From the NCBI GenBank assembly GCA_029051965.1, contig JAIDJZ010000152.1:1-10513 (forward strand): DNA of 10,513 nucleotides, given 5' to 3'. The notes beneath the pieces were generated by a model. It did not search any database. It saw nothing but the letters and a program-made list of their open reading frames with translations, and was not told the DNA's origin. Each line of letters begins with the position of its first letter. Positions within the stretch are counted from its first letter, which is position 1. This document shows, piece after piece, positions 9,201 to 10,513 of the stretch. Made by a program: the position numbers and the translations under genes. Source of the stretch: Paramuribaculum sp. (GTDB lineage: Bacteria > Bacteroidota > Bacteroidia > Bacteroidales > Muribaculaceae).

Positions 9201-10443
9201 GCAGGCTTGTGGAGATGGTTGTGCCCTTGATCATTTTGACGAAAAGCGACTGGGTTGTCGACGAAATGTCGCTTGAGAATTCACCGACCTGATAGGCACG
9301 GCCGTTGTAGGTGTATTCAAACGCGATTCCGAGCACGTCGTCGCTGTTCATCTGGCTTTTGAACGAGATGTAGCCGAGGGTGGGGTTGAGGGTGTATTCG
9401 CTCTCTGTCAGCAGACGTGCGCTCTCGACTTTCTCGTAGTCGTGGCCGCCTTCGATTCCGTAGGCCGCCAGTGGCTGAAGCACCTGTGTCACTTCGTCGA
9501 TATTTCGTGCGCCGGGATATTCGCTCTTGATGACCGAGAGCAGATTGTTGGACTGATTGCAGGGGTTGGCATATGCGGGATCACCCTGCCAGTAGTGGTT
9601 GGCAAGGTTGGAGTTTTCGCCGAGGTCCATGAATGCCACGATGTTGCGGCTCTGGTTGAAGTTGCCCGACTTGTTTGTGACCCAGACTTCGACGCGTGTG
9701 ATCTGAATGCCGGAAGCCACGTAGGGGAGTTTCGAGGCCCACGAGTCATAGTTGTCGCGGAAGAAATGGGCCAGAAAGAAGTGGCGGTTCTGGTCATATT
9801 CGTCGGCATTGATTCTGAAATCAGTCGTCTGCGCGCCTCCTTTTGTCGAGATAGAACGCGATTCCGAATTCTGTTGCGACACGAGTGCCGTAGCGGTCAG
9901 TTTCCCGAACTGGAGTTTGGTCTTCAGACCGAACAGGGCTGTCGAACCGCGTATCAGCGACGATCCGGTTGTCATGCTGACGTTACCGGCCTCGATGCTT
10001 TTGACGATGTCATCCTCCTTCCCTTCATACTGGAGTTTGATGTTCTTGGAGTCGAAATCGAAAGTCGCGTCGGTGTTATAGGTCATGTTGAACTTCATCC
10101 GGTCGCCGACCGAAGCCTGGACTGTGGCCTGGATCTTCTGGTCGAAGTCAAAAAAGGTGTGGCGGCGTGAGTTGAGCGAAAGGGCAGGGTTGTCGTTTTT
10201 TGTTGACTTGATGCCCATGTCGATCTGCACCGATCCCTGAGTCTTCAGGCTGACACCGCCCGGACCGAATATCTTTTCAAGCGGACCGAGCGCGAAGTTC
10301 ATGTCGAGGATGTCGAACGGCTGTTTCTCCTTCTGAGTCAGTGCTTCGGAGTTGCGCTTGCGGTAGTAGGCCTGCATCGACTGGCGGGTCTGCCAGTCGT
10401 TGTATTGCTGGGGCGTAAGGATAAACGGAGTCGTGAGTGCCAT
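3292..10443 (-). CDS. sprA: SprA (Sov), outer-membrane translocon of the type IX secretion system; N-terminus disrupted or missing
   Basis: SprA is the very large outer-membrane beta-barrel through which T9SS cargo leaves the periplasm; in gliding Bacteroidota it also serves motility, and in Porphyromonas it is called Sov. The reading frame gives 2383 residues, close to the roughly 2400-2500 of known SprA proteins. Family hallmarks in order are: IFGPGGV (58-64); YEGKEDDIVKSIEAGNVSM (139-157); SYIDDFESA (about 727-735); KRWGGIMRRLDNTNFE (about 860-877); DVGLDGLKNDDE (971-982); DINQDNTLNEYERYYQ (1074-1089); a basic segment (about 1800-1905); and a terminal strand ending FGISFNFSLAR. Long stretches alternate polar and hydrophobic residues, as barrel strands do. 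No signal peptide is present: the ATG at 10443 opens directly into MALTTPFILTPQQY, which aligns from memory with an internal part of other SprA proteins, about 100 residues in. Codons just upstream (YVSRTTGVD) also look like SprA but follow an in-frame TGA. The listed start is thus only the first usable ATG. No other T9SS gene is in the window. The family is very sure; whether the copy is functional is open. Confidence 0.95.
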   Translation of the reverse strand: MALTTPFILTPQQYNDWQTRQSMQAYYRKRNSEALTQKEKQPFDILDMNFALGPLEKIFGPGGVSLKTQGSVQIDMGIKSTKNDNPALSLNSRRHTFFDFDQKIQATVQASVGDRMKFNMTYNTDATFDFDSKNIKLQYEGKEDDIVKSIEAGNVSMTTGSSLIRGSTALFGLKTKLQFGKLTATALVSQQNSESRSISTKGGAQTTDFRINADEYDQNRHFFLAHFFRDNYDSWASKLPYVASGIQITRVEVWVTNKSGNFNQSRNIVAFMDLGENSNLANHYWQGDPAYANPCNQSNNLLSVIKSEYPGARNIDEVTQVLQPLAAYGIEGGHDYEKVESARLLTESEYTLNPTLGYISFKSQMNSDDVLGIAFEYTYNGRAYQVGEFSSDISSTTQSLFVKMIKGTTISTSLPMWDLMMKNVYSLGAYQLQKQNFKLQIKYLSDTTGTEINYLPVPGISDKPLLQVMNLDRLDSNDQTNSDGFFDYIEGYTVNSSTGKIIFPVVEPFGSHLASKINNQELARQYVYQELYDSTLVVARQFADKNKFILSGEYQASSGSQIRLNAMNVPRGSVVVTAGGVVLTENSDYTVDYSMGIVTITNQSIIDSGQSISVTLENQSLFSTQRKTLLGLDLSYKFSDNFTLGGTLLHYGEKALTEKVNIGDETVSNTMWGLNFAYNKEFMWLTNLVNKIPTVNATAPSRLSLQGEFAQLLPHQQKSGSNKGSSYIDDFESAQSGIDLRSPYSWFLASTPYDNSSSALFPEAALSNNVDYGKNRALLNWYYIDRMFTSRNSSLAPAYIRNDLKMQSNPYIREINSYEIYPDRQLTVGESSTIQTLNLSFYPKERGPYNLDDVNIDEEGNLTRPEKRWGGIMRRLDNTNFEQSNIEYVQFWLLNPFLDPENPNYEGGDLYFNFGEISEDILKDGLKSYENGLPYNGSTDNTRTTVWGRVSSENSLTYAFDNNDEARRNQDVGLDGLKNDDEFIFDSYARYVENLRNRLSASALERMEKDPFSPLNDPAGDNYHFYRGYDYDAERLGILERYKRYNGVEGNSLSPDEAGEPLYQSSRSLPDVEDINQDNTLNEYERYYQYKVSIRPEDLVVGKNYITDKQVSVQATRDGGSIEVEWYQFKIPLDEYEKIVGSINGFSTIRFVRMFMTGFKETTHLRFASLELVRGDWRVYDFNLNNRGDTPADGKLDVSVVNIEENSGRTPVNYVLPPGVTRISDPGQSQIVQLNEQSLSLKVTDLQAGDARAVYRNTSQDLRNYARMQMWVHAEQLIDDSRSLSNGDLSVFVRLGSDVKNNFYEYEVPLRLTPFGHYSDGESDRYIVWPESNFLNFRLQNLVDLKKERNQAKREGQEGVGFATVYSGRDPDNESNRISVKGNPSLSDVRVMMVGVRNNSSSVKDGIVWVNELKVTDFESSGGWAASGNAQLSLSDIATLNATYHHESSGFGGVDQSLNERRMDDYSRYSVAVQADLGRFLPEKAKLRAPIFYSMTKETTTPKYNPLDQDVLLKDALDGASKNEQDSIKAYAIERSTQQNFSVSGLQFDVRSKNPMPWDPANFTVNFSFSKSAKSDPTTEYENLNDYRGSFQYTYTPYIKGFKPFKSIKSRSKNLQFFKDWELNWFPNSISFLTTMSRYYYEQQTRSETDIDFQLPVSVSKNFLWDRQLSLTWNLTKTLQLTFNSNTQARIEEPIGAVNRRLFPDRYREWRDTVWQSILHMGTPWAYNQTFTGSYRAPFNRIPVLDFISANATYNATYRWDRGATVEDVNMGNTISNQATWNADGRINFEGLYNKNAYLKKINTRFSSAKRTSANRKNGGKKSDRKPVVKPKRFERTFALKPDTSTIIKHNLRNKKVKITAVDAKTGKPYTLKTKTIDANSIEVLNRDSINVKFTVLEVINEKKTVWTEIGEHATRFLMATRSATIRWRDTRSMSLPLFVPDIGNVFGQTASWGPLAPGLDFAFGFTDESYIDRAKERGWLKGADGQTSPAIYSHTQEFNVELAFEPIRGLKIQVTGNRTDNRSRQVQFMYDNMPVTLAGSYTKTHCAIATALNYSSAANNYESAVFNRFLENIPVIASRFEDQYRGVRYPSTGFMTENPNAGQVFNPEVGTVSATSSDVLIPAFLSAYTGTNVGKQSLNPFPSLAQILPNWRITYDGLTSVGSIGSIFKSLTLNHAYQCTYTVGSYSSYLNWLAADGSTLGFTLDEITGQPIPSSPYNISSVAITERFSPLIGMTATLYNNMTFNAEYRDARTLTLNTSAGQIVEANQRGISAGMGYKIVGFNTVLKMKGSQQGVSNDLTVNADFAYSETTALIRRIENAFTQATSGTRSITFNLAANYIMSRRLTLGLYFEHQINTPLVSSTAYPTSNTAFGISFNFSLAR

Positions 10444-10513
10444 GTCGACGCCTGTTGTGCGGCTGACGTATCAGACTGTGTCCGGATGCTAGGCGGTGTC
10501 TGGACGGCAATTT
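10444..10513 (-). other. Interrupted 5' continuation of sprA
   Basis: In frame with sprA, codons 10470-10444 read YVSRTTGVD, resembling the 'Y-V-x-R-T' block that precedes the TPF-LTP block in SprA proteins. Immediately upstream stands TGA (10473-10471), then TAG (10491-10489). Another frame over 10511-10474 reads IAVQTPPSIRTQ, resembling the TP-x-N-x-RT block that should come slightly earlier. This looks like SprA N-terminal coding sequence split by a frameshift or small deletion near 10470-10480, either real or a sequence error. The resemblance is from memory of the family, not from an alignment. The signal peptide would lie beyond the window. Confidence 0.5.

Noticed and set aside
1..10513. 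A new defence, mobile or biosynthetic system
   Set aside because: The coding space is filled by three recognisable families; no integrase, transposase, direct repeats, tRNA, CRISPR repeats or unknown gene cluster is visible.

Overview
The window is ordinary core-type sequence from a member of the Bacteroidota, most likely the order Bacteroidales. The evidence is a very long gene for SprA, the outer-membrane translocon of the type IX secretion system (T9SS), which is restricted to this phylum. It is supported by a Uup-type ABC-F ATPase and a TrkH/KtrB-type potassium channel subunit with an extended N-terminus. Base composition looks about 55% G+C by eye (one line counted). I cannot fix the family; a Muribaculaceae-like or other GC-richer Bacteroidales lineage would fit. 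I see no Shine-Dalgarno sequence before the ABC-F start and only a weak purine run before the TrkH start, which is usual for this phylum.

All genes lie on the minus strand, so transcription runs from the right end to the left. At 10443-3292 is sprA, about 2383 codons from the first usable ATG. The last 70 bases of the window (10444-10513) appear to hold the continuation of the sprA N-terminal coding region, but the frame there is interrupted by two stop codons and no signal peptide can be read. The ABC-F gene (3292-1424) starts inside the sprA stop codon (TAATG, one base shared), so the two are surely cotranscribed and probably translationally coupled. After a 93-base gap with no recognisable promoter or terminator comes a TrkH-family gene (1330-1), which leaves the window just before its third pore loop.

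The three products act in different places. SprA is an outer-membrane barrel for protein export. The ABC-F protein is a soluble ATPase that acts on ribosomes or nucleic acid. The Trk protein is an inner-membrane K+ channel subunit. I see no shared pathway; the link is operon position only. I found no mobile element, CRISPR array, RNA gene, defence system or new biosynthetic cluster, and I do not believe the window holds an undescribed system. The points most worth a second look are the broken 5' end of sprA, the tight sprA/ABC-F junction, an EF-hand-like loop in SprA and a lysine/arginine-rich segment inside SprA.
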